A DNA stretch of 64,000 nucleotides, taken from positions 343,626 through 407,625 of the forward strand of contig JBGAOY010000003.1 in assembly GCA_044221555.1 (NCBI GenBank). Direction: 5' to 3'. Position 1 is the stretch's first letter. Each line of letters begins with the position of its first letter. The translations under genes and the position numbers were made by a program. Positions 47,854 to 56,722 of this stretch are shown here, one piece after another. The stretch comes from JAEUJM01 sp044221555 (GTDB lineage: Bacteria > Actinomycetota > Acidimicrobiia > Acidimicrobiales > DATDAH01). The notes beneath the pieces were generated by a model. It saw nothing but the letters and a program-made list of their open reading frames with translations, ran no database searches and had not been told where the DNA came from.

Positions 47854-50757
47854 GTGCGCCTCCGCGACCTGTTCCTGAAGGCCGGCCTGTCCGCCGTGGT
47901 CGTCGCCGCGCTCGCGATCACGGGCGCGGCGGCGCCGGCCGCGCCCGCGGCCGCGGACGGGAACGAGTCGCCCGGTGCGCCGCCGGCGGCCCGGTCGATC
48001 ACGGCGGGGACGTACCACACGTGCGCGCTGCTCTCGGGCGGCGCCGTGAAGTGCTTCGGCCGCAACACGTACGGGCAGCTCGGTCAGGGCAACAAGCGCA
48101 ACCTCGGCAACGATCCCGGCGAGATGGCGGCGCTACGGGCGATCGATCTCGGGCCCGGCCGGTCCGCCACCGCCATCTCCGCCGGTGAGGAGCACACGTG
48201 CGCGGTCCTCGACGACGGCCGCGTCCGGTGTTGGGGCCTGGGCCTGAACGGCCGTCTCGGCACCGGCAGCACCTCCAACGTCGGGGACTCGCCCGGCGAG
48301 GTCGCCGCCAGCAGCGTCGACCTCGGCACCGGTCGGACGGCGACGGCGATCACCGCCGGGGACGCCCACACCTGCGCCCTGCTCGACGACGGCACCGTGA
48401 AGTGCTGGGGTGACGGCAGCTTCGGCCGCCTCGGCACCGGCGCGACCGCCGACGTGGGTGACTCCCCGGGCGAGGTGGCTGCCACCCCGCCGATCGACTT
48501 CGGGGCGGGCCGGACCGTCACCGCGATCTCCGCCGGCGAGGCGCACACGTGCGCCATCCTCGACACGGGCGACGTCAAGTGCTGGGGCTGGGCCGCCGGT
48601 GGCGCCCTCGGAGGGGTCTCGTGGGAGATCGGCGACGCGCCGGGTGAGGTCGCGGGGGTGCCGGCCGTGGTTCTCGGCACCGGTCGGACGGCGATCGCTC
48701 TGAGCGCGGGCGGACGGAACACCTGTGTGCTCCTCGACGACACCGGCGTGAAGTGCTGGGGGGAGAACAGCGACGGTCAGGTCGGACAGGGCCACCGGGA
48801 GGACGTCGGCCTCTCGGAAACCGAGATGTACTCGCTGCCGCCGGTCGACCTGGGTGCCGGCCGCACCGCGACGGCCATCGCCACCGGCGCCACGCACACG
48901 TGCGCGGTGCTCGACGACGCCACCGTCAAGTGCTGGGGCGACGGGCAATGGAGCGCGACCGGACAGGTCGGCGACGCCGACCTCGGGAGCGGGCCCGGTC
49001 AGATGGGTGATGCGCTGCCACGGGTCGACCTCGGCGCCGGGAGCGCTGCCGTCGCGGTGACGACGGGCGGCCACACGTCCTGTGCCGTGCTCGACGACAC
49101 CTCGGTGAAGTGCTGGGGCGCGAACTTCTTCGGCAGCCTCGGCCAGGACGACGACGAGCCGATCGGCGACGAGGCGGGTGAGATCGCGGCCCTCGCGCCG
49201 ATCGCGTTGGGGACCACGATGCAGGTGCAGCTCACCGCCGATCAGCGCGACGTCCGCGTCGGCGGCGCCATCGACTACCACCTCGAGATCGTCAACTACG
49301 GCGCGGCCCCATTGACCGACGTCGTCGTCAGCGACCCTGCCGTCCCTGCGTGCGAGCAGCCGGTGCCCGACCTCGCCGTCGGCCAGTCGTTCACCGTCGA
49401 CTGCTCTTATACGGCGATGGCCGCGGACCAACCTGCGTTCGTCAACGTCGCCACGGTCGACTCGGCGCAGACCGGTCCCACGGTGTCGAACGAGGTGCGG
49501 GTGCGCGTCGGCGTCCTCTCCAGGGCCCCCATGATCGATGCCGGCGACTTCCACAGCTGCGCCGTGTTGGACGACGGTCGGCTCAAGTGCTGGGGCCTGA
49601 GCTTCGCCCTCGGTCAGGGCGACCAGGTGAACCGGGGCGACGGGCCCGGCGACATGGAGGCGCTCGCGGCCGTGCCCCTGGACGGCCCGGTCGCCCAGGT
49701 CGCCGGCGGCCACTACCACACCTGTGCGTTGCTCGAGGACGGCCGGGTCGAGTGCTGGGGCCACGGCTACTACGGCCAACTCGGGCGCAGGTGGTCCGAC
49801 GCCTTCCTCGGCGACGCGCCCGGCGAGATGGCGATGGTGCGCCCCGTCAACCTCGGTCCGGGCCGCACCGCCACCCGGATCGTGTCGGGCAGCGACCACA
49901 CCTGCGCGCTGCTCGACAACCACGCGCTGAAGTGCTGGGGTCGTGGCGCCGGCGGCCGGCTCGGTCAAGGCAGCAGGGACGACCTCGGCGACGACCCCGG
50001 GGAGATGGCGGCGCTGCGGCCCGTCGACCTGGGCCCTGGCCGCACGGCGCTGTCCGTCTCTGCTGGCCGAAAGCACACCTGCGCCGTCCTCGACGACCAC
50101 ACGGTCAGGTGCTGGGGCGCCAATCAGGTCGGGCAGCTCGGCCAGGACAGCACCCGTCGCATCGGTGACCAGCCAGGGGAGCTCGCGGCCACGCCGCCCG
50201 TCAGACTGGGCCCCGGTCGGACGGCGCTGGCCGTCTCCGCCGGAGAGCGCCACACGTGTGCCCTCCTCGACGACCACTCGGTGAAGTGCTGGGGCGCGGG
50301 CCAGTTCGGGATGTTGGGCGGGGGGAGCAGCCCCTACGGCGTCGGCGACGCGCCGGGGGAGATGGCCCGCGTGCGCGCGGTCGATCTGGGCGCAGGTCAC
50401 ACCGCGATCGCCGTCACGACCGGCAACGCGCACACCTGCGCCATCCTCGAGGATCGCACCCTCAAGTGCTGGGGTTACGGCGGCAGCGGCGCGCTCGGCC
50501 AGGACAGCCACCGCTTCTTCGGCGACCAGCCGGGTGAGGTGGCGGCGATGCCCCCGGTCGACCTCGGCGCGGGCCAGCGGGTCGCGTCCGTGAGCGCGGG
50601 GTACCACCACACCTGCGCGCGCCTCCGGGGCGGGAAGGTCAAGTGCTTCGGCCAGGGAGAACAGGGCCAGCTCGGCCAGGACGTGCCGGACAGCCTCGGC
50701 GACGATCGTGGCGAGATGGCCGCGCTCCAGCCGGTGTTCCTCGGCATCCACGGTTAG
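47854..50757 (+). CDS. Secreted RCC1-repeat protein, 7+7 repeats around a DUF11-like domain
   Basis: The GTG start gives a signal peptide ending in AAPAAPAAADG. Counting the C-W-G/C-F-G cores gives seven RCC1-type repeats, then a beta-sandwich domain at about residues 452-552 (VGGAIDYHLEIVNYGAAPLT, DVVVSDPAVPACEQ), then another seven repeats. The domain looks like DUF11, a domain common in surface proteins. Repeats carry the HTCA and KCWG cysteines, as in the RCC1 protein encoded at 42258-46088, but with the consensus GDDPGEMAALRPVDLGPGRT. Two closed seven-bladed propellers joined by an Ig-like hinge is the natural reading. It is co-transcribed with the DUF1214 gene. Confidence 0.8.
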   Translation: MRLRDLFLKAGLSAVVVAALAITGAAAPAAPAAADGNESPGAPPAARSITAGTYHTCALLSGGAVKCFGRNTYGQLGQGNKRNLGNDPGEMAALRAIDLGPGRSATAISAGEEHTCAVLDDGRVRCWGLGLNGRLGTGSTSNVGDSPGEVAASSVDLGTGRTATAITAGDAHTCALLDDGTVKCWGDGSFGRLGTGATADVGDSPGEVAATPPIDFGAGRTVTAISAGEAHTCAILDTGDVKCWGWAAGGALGGVSWEIGDAPGEVAGVPAVVLGTGRTAIALSAGGRNTCVLLDDTGVKCWGENSDGQVGQGHREDVGLSETEMYSLPPVDLGAGRTATAIATGATHTCAVLDDATVKCWGDGQWSATGQVGDADLGSGPGQMGDALPRVDLGAGSAAVAVTTGGHTSCAVLDDTSVKCWGANFFGSLGQDDDEPIGDEAGEIAALAPIALGTTMQVQLTADQRDVRVGGAIDYHLEIVNYGAAPLTDVVVSDPAVPACEQPVPDLAVGQSFTVDCSYTAMAADQPAFVNVATVDSAQTGPTVSNEVRVRVGVLSRAPMIDAGDFHSCAVLDDGRLKCWGLSFALGQGDQVNRGDGPGDMEALAAVPLDGPVAQVAGGHYHTCALLEDGRVECWGHGYYGQLGRRWSDAFLGDAPGEMAMVRPVNLGPGRTATRIVSGSDHTCALLDNHALKCWGRGAGGRLGQGSRDDLGDDPGEMAALRPVDLGPGRTALSVSAGRKHTCAVLDDHTVRCWGANQVGQLGQDSTRRIGDQPGELAATPPVRLGPGRTALAVSAGERHTCALLDDHSVKCWGAGQFGMLGGGSSPYGVGDAPGEMARVRAVDLGAGHTAIAVTTGNAHTCAILEDRTLKCWGYGGSGALGQDSHRFFGDQPGEVAAMPPVDLGAGQRVASVSAGYHHTCARLRGGKVKCFGQGEQGQLGQDVPDSLGDDRGEMAALQPVFLGIHG

Positions 50758-50851
50758 CCCGGGCACTCGGGGCGCGGCCACGGAGGCTCGGAGGCGATGA
50801 GCAGGTCGCGAGAGCTTCAGGGCAACTCGACAGCGCGTTGCGGTGGAGCGG

Positions 50852-51712
50852 TCAGCCGTCCGGCTGCGCGGGCTTCGTCCCGACGATGCACCGCGCCAGG
50901 CCGGGCACCCGGACAGCCCCGTCGTGCTCGTAGGAGCGCACGTTCGCGATGACCGTCGCCCGGATCCGCTCCCTCGCCGGCGCGTCGACCTGCGTCAGCG
51001 CGGCCGCGGCGAGTGAGACGTGCTCGCTGATCATGTCCCAGTACTGCTCGGGAGAGTCCGTGACCAGCTCGACCTCGACGTCCCACTCGTGGACCTCGCG
51101 TAGGCCGGCGCCCTCGTACAGCGCGCTCACGTAGCCAGGGGCGCCGCATCGGAACATGTTGGGTCCGTCCGGGTCGGGGGGCGGCACCGTCACCTCGGTG
51201 GCGATCGCCTGCATGACGATCGACGTCCACGGGTTCTCCTCGGGCTTGACCCACACCGACGAGCAGAGGCGGCCACCTGGCCGCAGGACCCGCACGAACT
51301 CGGCCGTCGCCTGGGCCCCGTCGGGGAAGAACATGTACCCGAAGCGCACGGAGACGCTGTCGAACGTGGCATCGTCGAACGGAAGGTCGTCGGCGCTGCA
51401 CACCTCCGTCTCGATGTTGGCGATGCCCTGCGCGGTGGCTCGTCGGGTCGTCACGTCCAGCATCTCCGGCACGAGGTCGGTCAGGACGACCCGACCCTCC
51501 GGTACCCGCGTGGCGATGGTCAGGCCCGGCTCACCGGTGCCGGCGGCGATGTCGAGGTGGTGTTGATCAGCTGCGAGGTCGAGCCCCTCGATGATGGCTG
51601 CGCCCACCGGGCCCAGCTGATCCATGATGATCGAGTCCCACTTCTCCCAGCCCGCCGAGAGCCCGGCCCACGTCGCCCGCTGACCGTCCCGGATCTCCTC
51701 GGCAGTCGGCAT
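50852..51712 (-). CDS. Class I SAM-dependent methyltransferase (UbiE/Methyltransf_11-like)
   Basis: A protein of 286 residues with the Rossmann methyltransferase core: HLDIAAGTGEPGLTIA is motif I (SAM-binding glycine loop), VVLTDLVPEMLD carries the acidic residue that binds the SAM ribose, and ADDLPFDDATFDSVSVRFGY is motif II. EFVRVLRPGGRLCSSVWVKP follows as motif III. An N-terminal helix with RATWAGLSAGWEKWD is typical of this subfamily. The substrate is unknown; relatives act on quinones, lipids and small metabolites. It is transcribed towards the second RCC1 gene and divergently from the Hsp70-like gene. Confidence 0.85.
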   Translation of the reverse strand: MPTAEEIRDGQRATWAGLSAGWEKWDSIIMDQLGPVGAAIIEGLDLAADQHHLDIAAGTGEPGLTIATRVPEGRVVLTDLVPEMLDVTTRRATAQGIANIETEVCSADDLPFDDATFDSVSVRFGYMFFPDGAQATAEFVRVLRPGGRLCSSVWVKPEENPWTSIVMQAIATEVTVPPPDPDGPNMFRCGAPGYVSALYEGAGLREVHEWDVEVELVTDSPEQYWDMISEHVSLAAAALTQVDAPARERIRATVIANVRSYEHDGAVRVPGLARCIVGTKPAQPDG

Positions 51713-51926
51713 GGGCCCTCCTGGTGACGGTGGGTGCCCAGCCTTGCACGTGCCGCGGCGACGGCACCGTCGTCCCCGCGGCTGCTCGACATCCCGCCCC
51801 GCCGACCTGGGGGCATGCCTGGGCCCTCGACGGACCGGCCCGTCTCCCCTGATGGCGTGGCGTCCCGGGTGGCGACGGGTGGCAGATCGGGTCGGTAGGG
51901 TCTGGACTCGAGATGGGGGAGGGCGG

Positions 51927-53654
51927 GTGAGCTACCAACTGGGCGTCGACCTCGGTACGACCTACACGGCCGCGGCCGTGGCGAGGGACGGCCGGGTCGA
52001 GACCGTCTCGCTGGGCATGGCCGATTTCGCGGTTCCCTCGGTGATCTGGGTCCGCGCCGACGGGTCGGCGCTCGTCGGCGACGTCGCCGAGGACAAGGCG
52101 TTGAGCGAGCCCGACGGCATGGTGCGCCACTTCAAGCGCCGGATGGGCGACCCGGTGCCGATCAGCGTGCGCGATCGCGCCTTCCTGCCCCAGGATCTGA
52201 CCGCGACGCTGCTCGAGTGGGTGGTCGACCGGGTGACCAGCGAGGAAGGCGAGGCGCCCGCGCACACCACGCTCTGCCACCCCGCGAACTGGGGCCCGTA
52301 CAAACGGGACCTACTGGCGCAGGCTGCGGTCGAGGCCGGGCTCGGAGACGTGTCGCTGATCTCCGAGCCGGCCGCGGCGGCGATCTACTACGCCGTGTCG
52401 GAGAAGCTGGCCGACGGGGCCGTGCTCGCCGTCTACGACCTCGGCGGTGGCACCTTCGATGCCGCGGTGCTCCGCAAGCGGGGCGCTGGATTCGACCTGC
52501 TGGGCGAGCCGTGCGGCATCGATCAACTGGGCGGGGTCGACTTCGACGAGCTCATCTGGGACTTCGTGGTGGAGCACAGCACGGCGGACCTGGAGGCGGC
52601 CGACCTCGACGACCCGCTCACCGTGGAGGCGCTCAGCTCGCTCCGCGTCCGGTGCGAGCGGGCCAAGGTGGTGCTGTCCAGCGACACCGACGCCTCGATC
52701 ACCGTCTGGCTGCCGGCGGCACAGGCGAAGGTGCGCCTCACCCGGTCCGAGTTCGAGTCGCTCATCCGACCGTTGCTCGCCGACACGGTGCTCTCCCTTC
52801 GGCGGGCCCTCACCAGCGCCGAGGTGGCACCGGAGGACGTGGCCAAGGTGCTGCTCGTGGGGGGCTCCTCACGGATCCCCCTCGTGGGTCAGGTGATCAG
52901 CGAGGAGCTGGGTCGTCCGGTGGCGGTGGACGCCCACCCGAAGCGGGCCATCGCCCTGGGTACCGCGCTCCACGCCGGGATGCCCGACGACGAGTCGGCG
53001 GTGCTCCACGACGCTTCCCTGAGCAGTCCTCCGCCCCCGGTGCCGTCGCCGCCCACCGGCGGGTCCCACGACACCGACATCGTCGCCCCGCCGCAGACGC
53101 CTCGTCCGCGCCCGCAGCGTGACGACGGGCCGAGGGGCGACAGGCAGCGCACCGTCCGGAGCGAGGACCTCGGCCTCATCCGGGGCCGGTACTGCGCCAA
53201 CGGCCACTTCGATGATCCTCGCCGGCGAGAGTGCTCGGTGTGCGGCGCGCCGATGCTGGGCGACGAGGTGCCCGGCGCGCGGCCACCCGTGGCCGACCTC
53301 GTGCTCGTCTCGACGGGTGCCCGGTTCCCGATCACTCGGAACTGCCTGGTGGGGCGGGCCGCCGTCTCGAAAGGCCCTGACACCGACCCGGCGGTGCTGG
53401 CCGGCGAGATCGACGTGATCGTCATCGACGACAGCACGCGGACCATCGCGCGGCGCCACGCCGAGCTCCACGTGAACGGGTGGGACGTGAGCATCGAGCA
53501 CCGGGCCCAGACCAACGGGACCTTCGTGGCCAGCCGCTCGGGCGACTGGGTCCCGGTGGAGCCCGGCGTGCTCAAGCCGCTCGTCACCGGCGCCCACCTG
53601 ATGCTGGCCAGCGTGGCGTTCCTGCTCGACGCCCACCGGCCCACCGCCGACTGA
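51927..53654 (+). CDS. Hsp70-like ATPase fused to a zinc ribbon and an FHA domain
   Basis: The start is a GTG behind GGGGGAGGG. Residues 1-350 are an actin/Hsp70 ATPase: GVDLGTTYTAAAV (phosphate 1), LISEPAAAAIYYA, VYDLGGGTFDAAVL (phosphate 2) and LLVGGSSRIPLV (adenosine). No peptide-binding Hsp70 domain follows. Instead there is a Pro/Arg-rich linker, a zinc-ribbon-like block (CANGHFDDPRRRECSVCGAP, first Cys at 423), and an FHA domain from about residue 455 to the end. The FHA core motifs are seen: VGR, ARRHAEL and TNGTF. FHA domains bind phosphothreonine. A nucleotide-driven scaffold or chaperone for phosphorylated partners is a reasonable inference; no Ser/Thr kinase is encoded in this window. 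Confidence 0.85.
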   Translation: MSYQLGVDLGTTYTAAAVARDGRVETVSLGMADFAVPSVIWVRADGSALVGDVAEDKALSEPDGMVRHFKRRMGDPVPISVRDRAFLPQDLTATLLEWVVDRVTSEEGEAPAHTTLCHPANWGPYKRDLLAQAAVEAGLGDVSLISEPAAAAIYYAVSEKLADGAVLAVYDLGGGTFDAAVLRKRGAGFDLLGEPCGIDQLGGVDFDELIWDFVVEHSTADLEAADLDDPLTVEALSSLRVRCERAKVVLSSDTDASITVWLPAAQAKVRLTRSEFESLIRPLLADTVLSLRRALTSAEVAPEDVAKVLLVGGSSRIPLVGQVISEELGRPVAVDAHPKRAIALGTALHAGMPDDESAVLHDASLSSPPPPVPSPPTGGSHDTDIVAPPQTPRPRPQRDDGPRGDRQRTVRSEDLGLIRGRYCANGHFDDPRRRECSVCGAPMLGDEVPGARPPVADLVLVSTGARFPITRNCLVGRAAVSKGPDTDPAVLAGEIDVIVIDDSTRTIARRHAELHVNGWDVSIEHRAQTNGTFVASRSGDWVPVEPGVLKPLVTGAHLMLASVAFLLDAHRPTAD

Positions 53655-53821
53655 CACCGCCGCCGCCTGACACCCCTCGGCCGCCGCTCCTGACGCGTCG
53701 GTCGACGCCGACCCGCCGGCTCCCACCGAGTCCGCCCCGCACGGCGCCGGCCGATGGCCGGTCTGTCATCGCGCCACGACGTCTACTAACACTTGCGTCA
53801 CATCTGGCGTAGCATCGAGTC

Positions 53822-55000
53822 ATGGCGACTGCTCCTGCGATGCGCGTCTTCGACGCCGACAACCACCTGTACGAGACCACCGACGCGCTGACGAAGTTCG
53901 TGCCCGCGCCGTACAAGGGCGCCATCGACTACGTCGACGTCCGGGGCCGCACCAAGATCGTGGTGCGCGGCCAGATCAGCGACTACATCCCGAACCCCAC
54001 GTTCGAGGTGGTGGCCCGCCCCGGCGCGCAGGAGGACTACTACCGCAACGGCAACCCCGAGGGGAAGAGCCGTCGGGAGATCTTCGGCGAGCCGATGCGG
54101 GCCATCCCGGCGTTCCGCGAGCCCGCCCCCCGCCTCGAGTTGATGGACGAGCAGGGCATCGACCGGGCGCTGATGTTCCCCACCCTGGCCAGCCTGGTCG
54201 AGGAGCGTCTGCGCGACGACCCCGAGTTGATACACGTGCTCATCCACGCCCTCAACGAGTGGATCCACGAGACGTGGACCTTCGACTACGAGTCGCGGAT
54301 CTTCACCACCCCGGTGATCACCCTGCCGATCGTCGACCGGGCCATCGAGGAGCTCGAGTGGGTGGTGGAGCGGGGTGCCAAGGCGGTGCTCATCCGCCCC
54401 GCGCCGGTGCCGGGGTTCCGTGGTCCACGCTCGTTCGCGCTGCCCGAGTTCGACCCGTTCTGGGCCAAGGTGGTCGAGCACGACGTGCTGGTCACGATGC
54501 ACGCGTCGGACAGCGGCTACTCGCGTTACGCCAACGACTGGAGCGGCACCGGCCAGGAGATGCTGCCGTTCCAGCCCCAGGCCTTCCGCATGATGAACGC
54601 CTGGCGCCCCATCGAGGACGCGGTCACGTCGCTCGTGTGCCACGGGGCCCTGTCCCGCTTCCCCGACCTGCGCATCGCCGTGATCGAGAACGGCAGCACC
54701 TGGCTGGGGCCGCTGCTCGACCGCTTCAAGGACATCTACAAGAAGATGCCGCAGGACTTCGCCGAGCCCCCGCTCGAGGTGATCCGGCGCAACATCTGGG
54801 TCAGCCCCTTCTGGGAGGAGGACCCGGCCGTGCCCGCCGCGCTCATCGGTGAGGACCACATCCTGTTCGGCTCCGACTACCCGCACCCCGAGGGCCTGGC
54901 CGACCCGGTCAGCTTCGCCGACGGGATCACCAGCCTGTCCGACGAGGCCATCGCCAAGTTCATGGGGGCCAACCTGGCCGGCATCATCTCCGCGGGCTGA
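53822..55000 (+). CDS. Amidohydrolase family (Amidohydro_2) protein
   Basis: A TIM-barrel protein of 392 residues: MRVFDADNHLYE gives the D-x-H-type first strand, LMDEQGIDRALMFPTLASLV is the family signature after strand two, TMHASDSGY supplies a His, and HILFGSDYPHPEGL is the strand-8 block with Asp. The family is the same as for the gene at 10045, but the two are distant paralogues. Relatives are decarboxylases or hydrolases, and many in actinobacteria occur in steroid or aromatic degradation. The substrate cannot be given. No partner gene is adjacent; a relic of an F420-dependent oxidoreductase lies downstream on the other strand. Confidence 0.8.
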   Translation: MATAPAMRVFDADNHLYETTDALTKFVPAPYKGAIDYVDVRGRTKIVVRGQISDYIPNPTFEVVARPGAQEDYYRNGNPEGKSRREIFGEPMRAIPAFREPAPRLELMDEQGIDRALMFPTLASLVEERLRDDPELIHVLIHALNEWIHETWTFDYESRIFTTPVITLPIVDRAIEELEWVVERGAKAVLIRPAPVPGFRGPRSFALPEFDPFWAKVVEHDVLVTMHASDSGYSRYANDWSGTGQEMLPFQPQAFRMMNAWRPIEDAVTSLVCHGALSRFPDLRIAVIENGSTWLGPLLDRFKDIYKKMPQDFAEPPLEVIRRNIWVSPFWEEDPAVPAALIGEDHILFGSDYPHPEGLADPVSFADGITSLSDEAIAKFMGANLAGIISAG

Positions 55001-55127
55001 GCGTCGCCATCGCCCGGAGCGCGGCGGTGGTCGCCGGCGGGGTGCAGTCGCCGTCCGCCCGTCCGGTCTGCGGCCGCCGGGTCCCGGGCACCGACGAGGT
55101 CGACGAGGACCCGCTGGCGCCCAGCCC

Positions 55128-55283
55128 ACCTGATCAGAGCCGGGGGCCTTGGGCCCGAACCCCGACACCACCACCTCGACGGGCTCGTCGGGCAGGTAGT
55201 ACAGCCGACTCCACCAGGCTCGCCTGGGCCAGGAGGTCCTTCGGTCCGAACTCCTCGCTGGACAGGAAGTACCCGATCTCCAT
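55128..55283 (-). pseudogene. Internally deleted F420-dependent (LLM-class) oxidoreductase gene
   Basis: A good ribosome binding site (GAGGAGGAG) precedes an ATG at 55283 that starts MEIGYFLSSEEFGPKDLLAQ, the characteristic beginning of F420-dependent luciferase-like oxidoreductases. After about 26 codons similarity jumps, with a frame change, to LPDEPVEVVVSGFGPKAPG (55205-55140), a block that lies in the middle of such proteins (P-D-E-P, V-S-G-F-G-P-K-A). About 150 codons between the two and all of the C-terminus are missing. It cannot make an active enzyme. The rest of 55001-55401 shows nothing recognisable. Confidence 0.65.
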
Positions 55284-55401
55284 GTGCGCTCCTCCTCGGT
55301 GGCTGCGCTCGACCGCCAGCCACTACCCAGCGGCACGAGGATCAGACCGGCGTGGATCGTCCGGGTGCGAGCGGCCCACCGTCAGCGGGCGGTCGGGCCG
55401 G

Positions 55402-56373
55402 TCAGCAGGCAGCGGCGGCGTGCCCAGGCACGAGGCCGACCTGCGCGGGTCGCTCCACCGAGCGATGACGGCGCGGCGAAGGCCTCGAATCGACTGGCGC
55501 CGGCCAGGGCGACACGGCCCGGCAGGCGCCCACGAGGGCGTCCACGAACGGGCCACCCTCATGTGCGGCGGCGTGGTGGCCCTCGACGATCTCGAACACC
55601 GCGGCGTCCGGGATCAGATCGGCCAGCCGTCGCTGCCGGCGGGCCGGTACGAGGTGGTCGCGGGCGGTGACGATCACGGCGGTCGGGACGTCGACCTCCC
55701 CGATCCAGTCGCGTGAGCTGAAGCGCCCCAACTCGACCCCGGCCTGCAACACGGCATCGACATCCGACCGCCGCAACTCCTCCACCGCCCATCGACCATG
55801 CCGGTGCAGCCCGAAGACGGGGGCGAGCACGCGGTCCGCGCCGCGTGCGGCCACCCGGAGCACCTCGAGGTGCGTGGCGGCCGCCGCCACACCGACGCCC
55901 GCGTACAGCAGACGCTCACGAGGGTGCCCGCGGAAGTCTCGGCTGCTCGCGCAGATCACGAGCCCATGCACGCGGTGGGGGGCAGCACGCCACGTCAGCT
56001 GTGCCACCGGCCCACCCATCGAGTAGCCGACGGCGGTGAACCGCTCGACACCCAGGGCGTCGGCCAGGGCGAGTACATCGCCGGCGCAGTCCGTGAGCCG
56101 GAACGGTGCACGGCTGCGGATGCCCCTTCCGTGGCCACGGTGATCCGGGGCGATCACCCGGAAGTGGTGGCCCAGCGCATCGAATGTGCTGTGCCAGTTG
56201 AGGTCGGCGTTGGCGCCCAGACCGTGCAGGAGGATGACGACCGGTGCGCCCGGCGGACCACCAGTGTCCCTCACGAACATCGACCCCCGCCCCGGGAGGT
56301 GCACGAAACGACCAGGCGGCAACTCGCACGGAGCAACCACGTCGTCGGCCGCCACCGACCCGAGAGGGAGCAT
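55402..56373 (-). CDS. Alpha/beta hydrolase
   Basis: AAGGGAG ends six bases before the ATG at 56373, so that start is preferred over the longer frame. The product of 323 residues shows VVILLHGLGANADLNW (oxyanion-hole HG), VIAPDHRGHGRG, the nucleophile elbow VGYSMGG, IVTARDHLVPARR with the likely acid, and EGHHAAAHE with the catalytic His. The fold covers esterases, lipases and C-C hydrolases; the substrate is unknown. The last 35 residues are Arg/Pro-rich and may be disordered. Two small dyads lie directly upstream and could be operator sites. Confidence 0.8.
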   Translation of the reverse strand: MLPLGSVAADDVVAPCELPPGRFVHLPGRGSMFVRDTGGPPGAPVVILLHGLGANADLNWHSTFDALGHHFRVIAPDHRGHGRGIRSRAPFRLTDCAGDVLALADALGVERFTAVGYSMGGPVAQLTWRAAPHRVHGLVICASSRDFRGHPRERLLYAGVGVAAAATHLEVLRVAARGADRVLAPVFGLHRHGRWAVEELRRSDVDAVLQAGVELGRFSSRDWIGEVDVPTAVIVTARDHLVPARRQRRLADLIPDAAVFEIVEGHHAAAHEGGPFVDALVGACRAVSPWPAPVDSRPSPRRHRSVERPAQVGLVPGHAAAAC

Positions 56374-56722
56374 GCCCGACTCCCTTCCCGTCTCGTTCAC
56401 GCGGCAGAACAACCGTTCTACGCGGTGGTACCGCCTGGTGACCCCGCCTGGTGGCCCCGTCATCTCGTCGGGGAGCTGCTCGCGAGAGGCCCGCCCGCCA
56501 CCGCCGGCGATCGTCCAGAATGACGGCCAGCCCGCCGAGCGGCGACCGCGGTGGGTTCACCGGGCGATCGGTGCCGGGTAGATCGCCCACGGGAGCGATG
56601 TGGGTCAGGTCCCCCCCCACCACGATCTCGGAGGTCCCCGATGGCCAGCACGGCGAACCAAGACGGGGCGAGGCGGCAGCCTGGTCGGTTGTGCCTGCCG
56701 GCGCCGCTCCCGCTCGAGCGGC
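56374..56722. other. Divergent gap between alpha/beta hydrolase and TreZ
   Basis: This gap of 349 bases contains the two dyads at 56406-56434 close to the hydrolase start. On the TreZ side no promoter or strong ribosome binding site was recognised, and the upstream frame continuing from 56600 lacks family similarity. Confidence 0.35.
56406..56434. promoter_or_regulatory. Two adjacent inverted repeats upstream of the alpha/beta hydrolase
   Basis: AGAAC (56406-56410) pairs with GTTCT (56415-56419), and GCGGT (56422-56426) pairs with ACCGC (56430-56434). They lie 33 to 61 bases upstream of the ATG at 56373, where a repressor would act. AGAAC-N4-GTTCT is the kind of site bound by some TetR-family repressors; no such gene is adjacent. 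Confidence 0.45.

Noticed and set aside
55027..55716. Plus-strand open frame over the F420 oxidoreductase scar and hydrolase 3' end
   Set aside because: Its composition is Arg/Pro/Ser-rich low complexity and it is antisense to two better supported features.
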